Shown piece after piece: positions 22,322 through 29,862 of a stretch of DNA of 33,852 nt. The number at the start of each line of letters is the position of its first letter. The first letter of the stretch is position 1. The position numbers and the translations under genes are program-made. The notes beneath the pieces are model-generated. The model was not told the DNA's origin. It did not search any database and saw nothing but the letters and a program-made list of their open reading frames with translations. Origin of the DNA: Ignisphaera sp. Lineage in GTDB: Archaea; Thermoproteota; Thermoprotei_A; Sulfolobales; Ignisphaeraceae. The stretch covers positions 1-33,852 of the forward strand of contig JAPWTX010000018.1 in the NCBI GenBank assembly GCA_028275825.1, written 5' to 3'.

Positions 22322-23641
22322 TTAGCATGGGCTGATCTTGAGGATCTTGAGATTTTCTGAAAAGCTGTAGATAAATTTCTTTCTCCTAAGTTCGCTGATC
22401 ATCATAGCCAGCCTTTCTTGCTCTATCCAATAGCCATAAGCCTTCCCCATACCAACAAACTTTGCTAATACAGCTTTTTTCCAACTATCTAGAGTTGTTG
22501 AATTAGCATCTGATAGGGGTGTTCCTGGAAGTGGTATAAAGGTGTGTAGGTGGAACCTGACATTCTTATCAACATTCCTATTCATAAATTTAACTGTCTC
22601 CTCAAAATCATCACTGGTTTCAAAGGGGAAGCCAAATATGAGGTCTATATCCACGGAAAAACCGCTTTGTGTAAGCACATCTATAGCGTTTTCAACATCT
22701 TCAACAGTGTGTCCTCTGTGCAACACTTTCAAAACATTGTTTGAGCCACTCTGAGCACCTACAATAACCCTCCTGTTGTGTGCAAAAAACCTCAAAATCC
22801 TTACACTATCCATGTTCACAGAATCTGGCCTAATCTCGCTGGGGAAGGTGCCAAAGAATATTCTGCCGTTGAAGTTTTTGGCAACCTTGCTAAGGCTGTG
22901 TAGAAGAACATATAGAGCATCTAAATTCGGTTTCACACCATCTCTACTACCATAGCCAAGCGAGTTAGGGGCTATGAATCTCAGATCCCTCAGACCCCTC
23001 TCCATAGACACTCTTGCGAGTTCAGCAACCTTCTCCACACTTCTATACCTAGGCAAACCAAATGAGTAGGTCACCTGGCAAAAGTGGCATGCAGAAGAAC
23101 AGCCTCTCATAATCTCAATAGGGTTTACAATATTTCTCCAGTATGGGAAAGGAGGGTATAAGTCTAAGTCAATGTACCTACTCCTTTTCCTAAGAATAAC
23201 CCTATCCCCATCAAGATATGCAGTACCGCAAACCCTATACTCACTACTTTCGGCATAGTGCCTGAGGAGCTCTATAATTGTTTCCTCACCCTCGCCATAA
23301 ACAATAACATCAAAGCCAAGCTTTTTCAATGTCCCCAGGGGATCCCCAGTAGCATGAGGACCTCCAGCTACAAGCAGCACATTTGGTGCATATATCTTTA
23401 GCAGCCTAATCAAATCAGCGATGTATGGAATTTGCGGTGTCATGAATGAAAAGCCTGCAACTATCTTTCGGCACATTTTTTGCATATCTAAAATGGTTTG
23501 AACAACATCTAGAACTCTGTAGAGCGGTATGCGAAATACCTTTACACCAGTATTATATTGCTCAACAGCAGCCATTATAGCGTTGGCGCTATACCTGTTA
23601 TCCTTGTCAAATACTATGGAAAAGCATAGATCGCTGGACAT
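22322..23641 (-). CDS. B12-binding domain / radical-SAM protein
   Basis: A 439-residue protein. Residues ~1-150 form a cobalamin-binding-like Rossmann domain (LLVAGGPHATGDPLGTLKKL, FDVIVYGEGEETIIELL) and residues ~170-400 a radical-SAM barrel. The cluster motif is CxxxCxxC in MRGCSSACHFCQVTY, with later strands IRPDSVNMDS, VGAQSGSNNVLKVLHRGH and IDLIFGFPFET. The layout matches the archaeal B12-radical-SAM group that I remember as the MJ_1487 family (TIGR04013); I could not verify this. The usual DxHxxG cobalamin motif is not evident, so B12 binding is uncertain. The substrate is unknown. It is divergent from moaA. Confidence 0.85.
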   Translation of the reverse strand: MSSDLCFSIVFDKDNRYSANAIMAAVEQYNTGVKVFRIPLYRVLDVVQTILDMQKMCRKIVAGFSFMTPQIPYIADLIRLLKIYAPNVLLVAGGPHATGDPLGTLKKLGFDVIVYGEGEETIIELLRHYAESSEYRVCGTAYLDGDRVILRKRSRYIDLDLYPPFPYWRNIVNPIEIMRGCSSACHFCQVTYSFGLPRYRSVEKVAELARVSMERGLRDLRFIAPNSLGYGSRDGVKPNLDALYVLLHSLSKVAKNFNGRIFFGTFPSEIRPDSVNMDSVRILRFFAHNRRVIVGAQSGSNNVLKVLHRGHTVEDVENAIDVLTQSGFSVDIDLIFGFPFETSDDFEETVKFMNRNVDKNVRFHLHTFIPLPGTPLSDANSTTLDSWKKAVLAKFVGMGKAYGYWIEQERLAMMISELRRKKFIYSFSENLKILKISPC

Positions 23642-23729
23642 CTTAATTACTCAACCGCAGTGCTTAGAACAGTCACTTAAGCAACACTTATATTTTTTGA
23701 CTGCGTATTGAGGATGAGATGGTTTTGAA

Positions 23730-24683
23730 ATGCTTGTGGATAGATGGGGGAGGATTCTCGATAGCTTAAGAATAAGTTTGACGAGCTTCTGTAACTACAG
23801 CTGCATATATTGTCATAGAGAGGGGTTTGCCAATAGAGGTAATGGGCTGAAACCTGATGAGTATAGAGCAATAGCTTATGTAGCCACCTCACTAGGTATA
23901 GCAAGGTTTAAGCTCACAGGTGGTGAACCGCTTCTGAGGAGGGATGTGGTTGATGTTGTCAAGGTGTTTTCAGAGGCAAAGCCTGATGACCTCTCCATGA
24001 CTACAAACGGCTTTTACCTAGAGGAACTGGCTCAGAAGCTTGTTGAAGCAGGTCTCAGGAGGGTCAATGTAAATGTACCCTCCTTAGATAGGGAGAGGTA
24101 TAAACGTATAACAAAAGTTGATGCTCTTGACAAGGTTTTGAAAGGGCTTAGAGCAGCTCATGATGCAGGGCTAGAGCCCATAACAATAAATGTTACAGTT
24201 CTCAAAAACTTTAATGATGCTGAGTTCGCAAACTTCATAAACTTTGCCTCACAGAATGGCTATAGACTGAGGTTCATAGAGCTTGAGCCCATATCCCTAC
24301 CTAAACCTGTATTTGAAGAGCTTTATGCCTCACTAAATCCAGTAATAGACCATTTAGAGAGAGTCTCTGTACGCAAGTATATTAGAAAGCTACATGCGAG
24401 ACCTGTATATGTTTTGGATACTGGGATCGAAGTGGAGATAGTTAGATGGACGCACAACACAGCATTCTGCATGGGTTGTACAAGGGTTAGGCTCTCTGCA
24501 GATGGGGTACTCCTTCCATGCATAATGGCTACAAAAGGTGTTGATCTCAAGCCTTTTCTAAGGCCAAGAATAGATATGGGGAGGCTTAGAGAATCTTTCA
24601 TAGCAGTTAATGGGATGAGGTTTCCATACAATTTGTTGCTAGAGAAGCGCGGGTTTAACGCAAATAAGGTTGTTGAGATATAG
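23730..24683 (+). CDS. moaA: GTP 3',8-cyclase MoaA (molybdenum/tungsten cofactor biosynthesis)
   Basis: A radical-SAM enzyme that rearranges GTP to the precursor of cyclic pyranopterin monophosphate, the first step of molybdopterin synthesis. Residues: N-terminal cluster Cys21, Cys25, Cys28 in TSFCNYSCIYCHREG; SAM-binding FKLTGGEPLLRRD; C-terminal cluster in FCMGCTRVRLSADGVLLPC, with the CxxC...C spacing typical of MoaA. The length of 317 residues is typical. The expected terminal GG pair is not present (the protein ends NKVVEI), which differs from most MoaA proteins. GAGGATGAG lies 10-18 bases upstream of the ATG at 23730. Tungsten enzymes are common in such archaea. Confidence 0.9.
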   Translation: MLVDRWGRILDSLRISLTSFCNYSCIYCHREGFANRGNGLKPDEYRAIAYVATSLGIARFKLTGGEPLLRRDVVDVVKVFSEAKPDDLSMTTNGFYLEELAQKLVEAGLRRVNVNVPSLDRERYKRITKVDALDKVLKGLRAAHDAGLEPITINVTVLKNFNDAEFANFINFASQNGYRLRFIELEPISLPKPVFEELYASLNPVIDHLERVSVRKYIRKLHARPVYVLDTGIEVEIVRWTHNTAFCMGCTRVRLSADGVLLPCIMATKGVDLKPFLRPRIDMGRLRESFIAVNGMRFPYNLLLEKRGFNANKVVEI

Positions 24684-24706
24684 AGGCATAGGCTGGGTTG
24701 CAAGCC

Positions 24707-25966
24707 ATGACTCTGTATAGAGATAGGATAGTATATAGTGAGCGGGCTGTGCAAGTAGCTTATAGAGATGGCTCTGTTGAGGTCAACAACCTTTTGGCAA
24801 GTGTTAGTGGTGTGAGGGTTAATAGAGATGGCTGCTGGTATATAGCCTCTAAGCAGGGAATGGAGGTGAATTTTGATGAGTTGGAGAAGAAGGTGCTAAG
24901 CATTGCTGAAGCTGGCAGCTGTGGCGATTTTGCTGAGGCTGAGCTATTTAAGGGTGTTGTGGATATAGGTAGGGAGCTTCCAAGAGAGGAAGAGGTTGTG
25001 AGCCTCTTAAAGGATGTGTGCCAAGAGGTTAAGGTGTCTTATGGTGTTAAGTGTGAGGCCCTCGTAGTTTTACGCGATGTTACAAAGGCTTTGACTAGGG
25101 AGAATGGGGAAGAGGCTATGGAGAGGAAGAAGCTAGCGGAGCTAGAGATAGGGCTCCTAGGAACTACACCCTATGGACACCAGCTATTCTCCTCAGCATA
25201 CCTAGCCATGGTGTCGTGGTCAGAGCACCATGTGCTCAAAGCAATAGATGCTATATTTAGAGAGACATCTTCAAAGCTGGGTAAGGGAATTGCGGTGAAG
25301 TCTCTAAAGCCGTATGAAGTTGGTAAGGCAACACTAATTCTCGACGGCATAGCCTCAGGGGCTCTGATTCATGAGCTCTCTCACCTCCTCAATCCACTTT
25401 ATCAAGGCAGTTCGAGGCTCTTAGGGCAAAAGCTTTTTCATGAGAGTTTTGAGCTTTATGATGATCCTCTAGTTCCAGAAGCACCATCAATGAGGTTTTT
25501 CGATGATGAGGGTGTTGCAACGAAGAAAAGAACGCTTGTGGAAGAAGGTGTTGTACGGGATCTTCTACACACAAGAACAACATCAAAAGAGTTTTCATCA
25601 GAGCCTGGCTCTGCTTATGGGCTTTTCACAAAGCCTGTGCCGTTTCATGCAACACTTGTTTTGAGATCTGGGGACTGGGGCGATAAGGAGATTTTGGAGG
25701 AGACTAGGAATGGTTTTCTCATAGAGGGGGTGGCCATAGCTATGCTGGAAGAGGGGTACATCAGAATGGTGCCACAGTACAGCTTTGCTGTAGAAAATGG
25801 CGAGATCAGAGAAGCGGTTAGGGTTAGAGAGGTAAAAATCCCCTTCGCGGCAATGAAAGCTATAAGTGCTATATCGAAGAACCAGAAAATGAGGGTATCA
25901 GTAGAGAAGAACTGGATCGTTACTGAAGTAGCGCCAAGGATCAGGATTGAAGGATATGTGAGCTAG
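24707..25966 (+). CDS. TldD/PmbA-family metalloprotease (U62)
   Basis: TldD-type proteases cleave peptides in a closed dimer chamber. Family features: the helical region SSAYLAMVSWSEHHVLKAID, the metal site GALIHELSHLLNPL, and FFDDEGVATKKRTLVEEGVV with DLLHTRTTSKEF, the conserved TldD DDEG block. The usual TldD motif is HExxxH (HEAVGH); here it is HELSH, one residue shorter and identical to an HExxH zinc motif. The protein of about 419 residues is also somewhat short. It begins 23 bp after moaA and is probably co-transcribed with it. TTG 24698 is an alternative start. The 3' end overlaps the convergent gene at 25941 by 26 bp. Confidence 0.85.
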   Translation: MTLYRDRIVYSERAVQVAYRDGSVEVNNLLASVSGVRVNRDGCWYIASKQGMEVNFDELEKKVLSIAEAGSCGDFAEAELFKGVVDIGRELPREEEVVSLLKDVCQEVKVSYGVKCEALVVLRDVTKALTRENGEEAMERKKLAELEIGLLGTTPYGHQLFSSAYLAMVSWSEHHVLKAIDAIFRETSSKLGKGIAVKSLKPYEVGKATLILDGIASGALIHELSHLLNPLYQGSSRLLGQKLFHESFELYDDPLVPEAPSMRFFDDEGVATKKRTLVEEGVVRDLLHTRTTSKEFSSEPGSAYGLFTKPVPFHATLVLRSGDWGDKEILEETRNGFLIEGVAIAMLEEGYIRMVPQYSFAVENGEIREAVRVREVKIPFAAMKAISAISKNQKMRVSVEKNWIVTEVAPRIRIEGYVS

Positions 25967-26555
25967 ATATAAAAAATGCTAGAAAAATAGCATTAAGCAA
26001 CACCACTTCAAGCACATTCGCATCAAACATACATCGAGACTTCAGCACAACCTTCTCATCCCCCAAGCCATACTGGAGCCTCACTTCATAAAGCTCTCTT
26101 AAATCAAGAACCTTGGCAATATAGGTGACAATAGTCTGCACAGCGCAGTCAATATCAGGACAATTAACGAGATTATCTGTAAGTATGTGAAAAACCCTTG
26201 ACCTACCATCAAACACAATAGCAAGTGAGGTACTAATCTTCCTAGACCTAACAGCAATAACCACCTGAGCAACGCCATCAAACTTATCAAGGGCTTGAGA
26301 TACCTTAAGCCTTAGAATACTGGCCGCGGCACTCAATTCCGCATCATCAATAGGTCTGCAGAGTTCATTAAGATACCTATAGAGCTCACCTTTATCCCTA
26401 AAAACCTTATAAAGCTCAGCATCGATATGTATGCAACAAGTATTCCACCTCCTCACTCTCTTTATAGCAGGGACTATGCTTTCATATATGTTCATAGCTA
26501 TTATTTCATCTCCTCCCTCAACACCCATCTTAAAAACTCTTTCATAACTACCCAA
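25941..26555 (-). CDS. unknown protein with C-terminal hydrophobic segment
   Basis: A 204-residue protein of mixed alpha/beta content ending in a hydrophobic stretch (VLEVVLLNAIFLAFFI) that may be a membrane anchor. GGAGGG five bases before the TTG at 26555 supports that start. No family is recognised. It is convergent with the tldD-like gene and overlaps its 3' end. Confidence 0.55.
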   Translation of the reverse strand: MGSYERVFKMGVEGGDEIIAMNIYESIVPAIKRVRRWNTCCIHIDAELYKVFRDKGELYRYLNELCRPIDDAELSAAASILRLKVSQALDKFDGVAQVVIAVRSRKISTSLAIVFDGRSRVFHILTDNLVNCPDIDCAVQTIVTYIAKVLDLRELYEVRLQYGLGDEKVVLKSRCMFDANVLEVVLLNAIFLAFFISSSHILQS

Positions 26556-26842
26556 GAGACCCTCCCTGCATCTCGAGCATATAATTTACTACTCTAAAGA
26601 ATATGTTTTATGCTTTACAAATTTTTAGTGGCATCAATTTACATGAAGCTATATGAACTCATATGAAACTCAAAATAGTTACCAATGGCTTATAAGCTCC
26701 GCAAAGCTCATGTATTTATGGTTACCCAGGTCTCTGAGAACAGCTTTAGAAGGGTGTGGGGGTTTAGGGGGCAGTGATGAGCTTGAGAACTGTCTTAAAA
26801 GAGCTTAAAACACTATAGACAACAGCTCTAGAGTGAACAGCC

Positions 26843-26861
26843 TCTGACTGCTCTAGTCAGA
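26843..26861. repeat. perfect 7-bp hairpin
   Basis: TCTGACT (26843-26849) and AGTCAGA (26855-26861) are perfectly inverted around a 5-base loop GCTCT. No T run follows. It could be a protein-binding site or the stem of a small RNA; its role is unknown. Confidence 0.35.
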
Positions 26862-26972
26862 TGACAGATATGACCCTAAATATATGTGGAGAGCCTATGA
26901 ATAGTGTCTGGAAGATTGTTGCCATGCTTCAGAGTGGGGGAATCAATGTGTCTAGTTGAAAAGTTTTGTGTG

Positions 26973-27022
26973 GTGATGAGTGGCGATGGCATTGATTGGT
27001 GATAGAACCGGGATAGAGCTGA
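26973..27022 (+). ncRNA. candidate C/D box guide sRNA
   Basis: Boxes in order: C box GTGATGA (26973-26979), 12-nt guide GTGGCGATGGCA, D' box TTGA (26992-26995, one base off consensus), 3-nt linker, C' box GTGATAG (26999-27005), 13-nt guide AACCGGGATAGAG, and D box CTGA (27019-27022). Size and spacing match the certain sRNA at 664-720. The D' and C' boxes are imperfect, and no promoter is obvious, so this is a candidate only. Confidence 0.45.
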
Positions 27023-27213
27023 TTCTATAGATGAGGGTTTTTCAGGTAGTGATCTAGCTCGATAGTATTGATTGGGAGAGGAGTAGAGGTATTGAGGACA
27101 AGTCTTATAAAACTTCATCACAGTTCTATTTAATTAATCTCTCGTCCTTGGCTTCGCAACTCTCAACACCTTTTTATCGGGATTTGCTTCAATCAGCTTT
27201 ACTTGCTATAGCT

Positions 27214-27256
27214 AATCCCCTTCCCCTCTCTGAAGGGCGAGGCTTTTAGTTGTAAC
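27214..27256 (-). repeat. solo IS200/IS605-type right-end scar
   Basis: On the minus strand: TTACAACTAAAAGCCTCGCC followed by CTTCAGAGAGGGGAAGGGG, a close match to the right-end signature. It has no tnpB remnant next to it. Confidence 0.55.
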
Positions 27257-27497
27257 ACATTTTTGTCAAAGGCTTTTGTAGAAGGGGTTTTCAGCATCTT
27301 GGTTTTGGTTTATGTTTAACAATGCTCAAGGTACTAGGTCTTTGTGAATTGGTGGTGGTTTTATAATTTGTGTGGAATTATGGTTGAGGTTGTGTTTGGT
27401 GTGAATGCATGTTGGTGTTGATGAGGCTAATTAAGGTTTATAAGTGTTATCCTAGCTGTAGTTTTGACTTGAATGCTTTACCTGTGGGGCGCTTAGT

Positions 27498-28502
27498 TTG
27501 AGTTCTGTATTGCTTGAGCTAGCCAATGCACAGGCTTATTATAGGCAAAGTATGGGTGCTATTCAAAGAACCATTAAGGCAGTTGATGGTGTTTCGCTGA
27601 GGATTTTTGAGAGAGATGTTGTTGGTGTTGTTGGTGAGAGTGGTTCTGGGAAATCGACACTGGCAAATGTTATGATGATGAATATTAGGCCTCCTCTAAT
27701 GTTTGTTGGAGGCTCTGTGAGGCTTAATGTGGGTAAAGAGGTTCTGGAGTTGCAGAAGCTCGATAGGGATGTTCTTAGGGAGAAAGTGTGGGGAAGGGAG
27801 ATAGCAATAGTTCCCCAATCAGCCCTCAACGCTCTTATGCCCACTCTAAAGATAAGAAAGCTTATACTCGATGTTGTGAAGTCACATAATCCTGATGTTG
27901 TTGAAGACGAGGTTATAGGTCTTGCTTTAAAGAGATTTAGGGAGATAGGGCTACCTGAAATAGCTATTAACATGTATCCATTCGAGCTTTCTGGCGGTAT
28001 GAGGCAGAGAGCAGTTATAGCTATTGCAACTCTTCTAAACCCAAGGCTTTTGATAGCAGATGAACCCACATCAGCACTAGATGTTGTGACACAGAAAATG
28101 GTTCTAAAGACATTTCTCGATGTGTATAACAGGAATATTATCAAGAGCATAGTGTTCATAACCCATGACATAGCCACGGTTAGGCAGATAGCAACCAGGA
28201 TTGTTATTATGTATGCAGGTAAAATAGTTGAAGATGGTTCTGTAGAGGAAGTTGTAGCAAAGCCTCTGCACCCCTATACAGATGGGTTGCTAGGTTCAGT
28301 GCTAACACCTGAAGAGGAAATCAGGAAGAGGGGATTGAAATATATACCAGGTCAACCACCTGACTTAGCTAATCCCCCACCTGGCTGCAGGTTTCATCCT
28401 AGGTGCCCATTTGCCATGGATATCTGTAGAAGGGAAGAGCCACCCTTCATAGAGGTTGAGAAGAGTCGTTTTGTTGCGTGCTGGCTATATTCAAAGAGGT
28501 GA
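27498..28502 (+). CDS. Opp/Dpp-type ABC transporter ATP-binding protein (OppD-like)
   Basis: One of the two ATPases that drive an oligopeptide or, in many archaea, an oligosaccharide importer of the Opp/Dpp family. Walker A is GESGSGKST, Q-loop region VPQSALNALMP, ABC signature LSGGMRQR, Walker B LLIADEPTSALD and H-loop FITHD. The C-terminal oligo_HPY tail has CRFHPRCPFAMDICRREEPP, a Cys-rich motif usual in OppD/DppD. At 334 residues it is full length. The TTG start at 27498 lacks a strong ribosome-binding site; a TATA box (GTTTATAAG) is at 27435. The next ATPase gene starts 6 bp after the stop. Permeases and a binding protein are absent from the window. Confidence 0.93.
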   Translation: MSSVLLELANAQAYYRQSMGAIQRTIKAVDGVSLRIFERDVVGVVGESGSGKSTLANVMMMNIRPPLMFVGGSVRLNVGKEVLELQKLDRDVLREKVWGREIAIVPQSALNALMPTLKIRKLILDVVKSHNPDVVEDEVIGLALKRFREIGLPEIAINMYPFELSGGMRQRAVIAIATLLNPRLLIADEPTSALDVVTQKMVLKTFLDVYNRNIIKSIVFITHDIATVRQIATRIVIMYAGKIVEDGSVEEVVAKPLHPYTDGLLGSVLTPEEEIRKRGLKYIPGQPPDLANPPPGCRFHPRCPFAMDICRREEPPFIEVEKSRFVACWLYSKR

Positions 28503-28508
28503 TTTTCT

Positions 28509-29312
28509 ATGTCCATGCTGGAGGTGAAGAACCTTACAAAGGTATATGAGATGGGTCTCATAAGAAAGAGAAGAATTGTTGCAGTAAATGATGTCTCATT
28601 TGATGTGAGTGAGGGAGAGATAGTATCATTGGTGGGGGAGAGCGGCTCTGGAAAAACAACTACAGCAAAAATGGTTCTGAGACTGCTACCTCCAACGGCA
28701 GGTAGTGTGGTGTTTCAAGGGAGAGATATTTGGAGGGAGTACAAGACTAAAGAGGATTTAAAGGAGTACTGGAAGAATGTTCATGCAGTATTTCAAGATC
28801 CTTACGCTAGCTACAACCCATTTTATACAGTTGACAGGATACTGAACCAAGCACTAAGACTTTTGAATATTGATCCTAAAAGCAGTGAGGGAAAGAGACT
28901 AGTGAGAGAAGCGCTATCTTATGTAGGCCTAGTACCAGAAGATGTGCTGGGAAAGTATCCTCATCAGCTTTCAGGTGGGCAGAGGCAGAGGATCATGATA
29001 GCCCGTTGCTGGCTCTTAAAACCAAAGCTAATATTGGCAGACGAGCCTGTGTCTATGATAGATGCATCAATGAGAGGGGCAATAATCAAGCTATTCATGA
29101 ATTTGAGAGACGATTACAAAACATCAACAATATTCATAACACATGACATGGGATTAGCATACTACGTCTCAGACAAGATACTCGTTATGTACAAGGGGAA
29201 GGTAGTTGATCAGGGGTCTCCAGACGAATTAATAAAGAATCCAAAGCATGAATACACAAAGAAATTGCTAGCAAGCGTCCCAACATTATACAAGAAGTGG
29301 TCGTGGGAGTAG
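28509..29312 (+). CDS. Opp/Dpp-type ABC transporter ATP-binding protein (OppF-like)
   Basis: The second ATPase of the importer: Walker A GESGSGKTTT, Q-loop VFQDPYASYNPFYTV, signature LSGGQRQR, Walker B LILADEPVSMIDA and H-loop FITHDMGLAYYV. At 267 residues it lacks the long Cys-rich tail of OppF and ends soon after the nucleotide-binding domain. AGAGGTGA, overlapping the stop of the preceding gene, serves as ribosome-binding site for ATG 28509. It forms a heterodimer with the upstream ATPase on the cytoplasmic side of the permeases. Substrate cannot be told; sugars are possible given the GH57 genes, but these are 20 kb away. Confidence 0.93.
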   Translation: MSMLEVKNLTKVYEMGLIRKRRIVAVNDVSFDVSEGEIVSLVGESGSGKTTTAKMVLRLLPPTAGSVVFQGRDIWREYKTKEDLKEYWKNVHAVFQDPYASYNPFYTVDRILNQALRLLNIDPKSSEGKRLVREALSYVGLVPEDVLGKYPHQLSGGQRQRIMIARCWLLKPKLILADEPVSMIDASMRGAIIKLFMNLRDDYKTSTIFITHDMGLAYYVSDKILVMYKGKVVDQGSPDELIKNPKHEYTKKLLASVPTLYKKWSWE

Positions 29313-29518
29313 TGAGTACATATCCAGATACGCACAAATACTTCCTAACAATACTTCTATGGGCCCTCATACTCGAGATAATAGTTATGGCCTATTACGC
29401 TAGTAAGGGGGATCTGGGCTTCTACTTTCAGCTAACAGCATTCATAACACTCATAACAGCTTTGGGTATATGGGCTATAATAAGCAGGATAAGGAAAGAG
29501 ATTAAGGAGGGTCTCTAA
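29312..29518 (+). CDS. small membrane protein at the end of the ABC operon
   Basis: Two hydrophobic segments (ILLWALILEIIVMAYYA and TAFITLITALGIWAIISRI) with a short polar loop and a basic tail RKEIKEGL predict a two-span protein of 68 residues. I chose GTG 29312, which overlaps the stop of the OppF-like gene by one base (TAGTG); in-frame GTGs at 29297 and 29303 lie inside that gene. Coupling suggests a role with the transporter, such as stabilising the complex. No family is recognised. Confidence 0.65.
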   Translation: MSTYPDTHKYFLTILLWALILEIIVMAYYASKGDLGFYFQLTAFITLITALGIWAIISRIRKEIKEGL

Positions 29519-29862
29519 GTATTTGACTTAAGCATAGTGAACTCCAGGAAGTTGGGAAATTTCTTGTCATAGCTCTCCATTCTTTTCGACTTTAAGTCAT
29601 GAGCGTGTTGTGAATGTATATACATAGTGTTTTCAAGTATTGCTAATTTATTGCCTTGGGTAAAAAGTTCTATTACTTGCTTTGTTCGAAACTTTTTTGT
29701 GAAATAATTTTTAGATTCGGCTTCCTCTAATAGAAATTACCCCCTCTCCTCCGATATTACTACAGTAGCACTAGCCTGAACTGTTTGTGTAAGTGGGTTG
29801 TTTATGGCTGTAAAACAAAACCCTTTGTTGCTAATAATATTGTTTGCTAGGGTGTTTAGATC
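29515..29862 (-). pseudogene. decayed gene of unknown function with one in-frame stop
   Basis: On the minus strand a single frame stays open from about 29880 to the TAG at 29515-29517, except for one TAA at 29737-29739. Before the stop it reads INNPLTQTVQASATVVISEE, after it EEAESKNYFTKKFRTKQVIE, LFTQGNKLAILENTMYIHSQ and SYDKKFPNFLEFTMLKS. This is charged, protein-like sequence on both sides of the stop, so I read it as one gene broken by a nonsense mutation. Its 5' part would run into the nrdD start region. No ATG, GTG or TTG start precedes the frame suitably. I do not recognise the family. Inverted TGACTTAA/TTAAGTCA (29524, 29592) flank its end. Confidence 0.4.

Larger units (their letters stand above)
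26556..27497. other. long gene-free stretch with RNA-like and insertion-sequence features
   Basis: No gene could be supported here. The stretch holds a perfect 7-bp hairpin, a candidate C/D box RNA and a right-end scar (listed separately), a TATA-like CTTATAAAAC at 27106-27115, and another TATA (GTTTATAAGT, 27435-27444) that probably serves the ABC transporter genes. A short frame at 26874-26958 (MTLNICGEPMNSVWKIVAML) may be a gene fragment. Confidence 0.35.

Noticed and set aside
26876-27121. 81-codon minus-strand frame over the candidate sRNA
   Set aside because: No start signals and no recognisable motif; the plus-strand RNA boxes explain part of the stretch.
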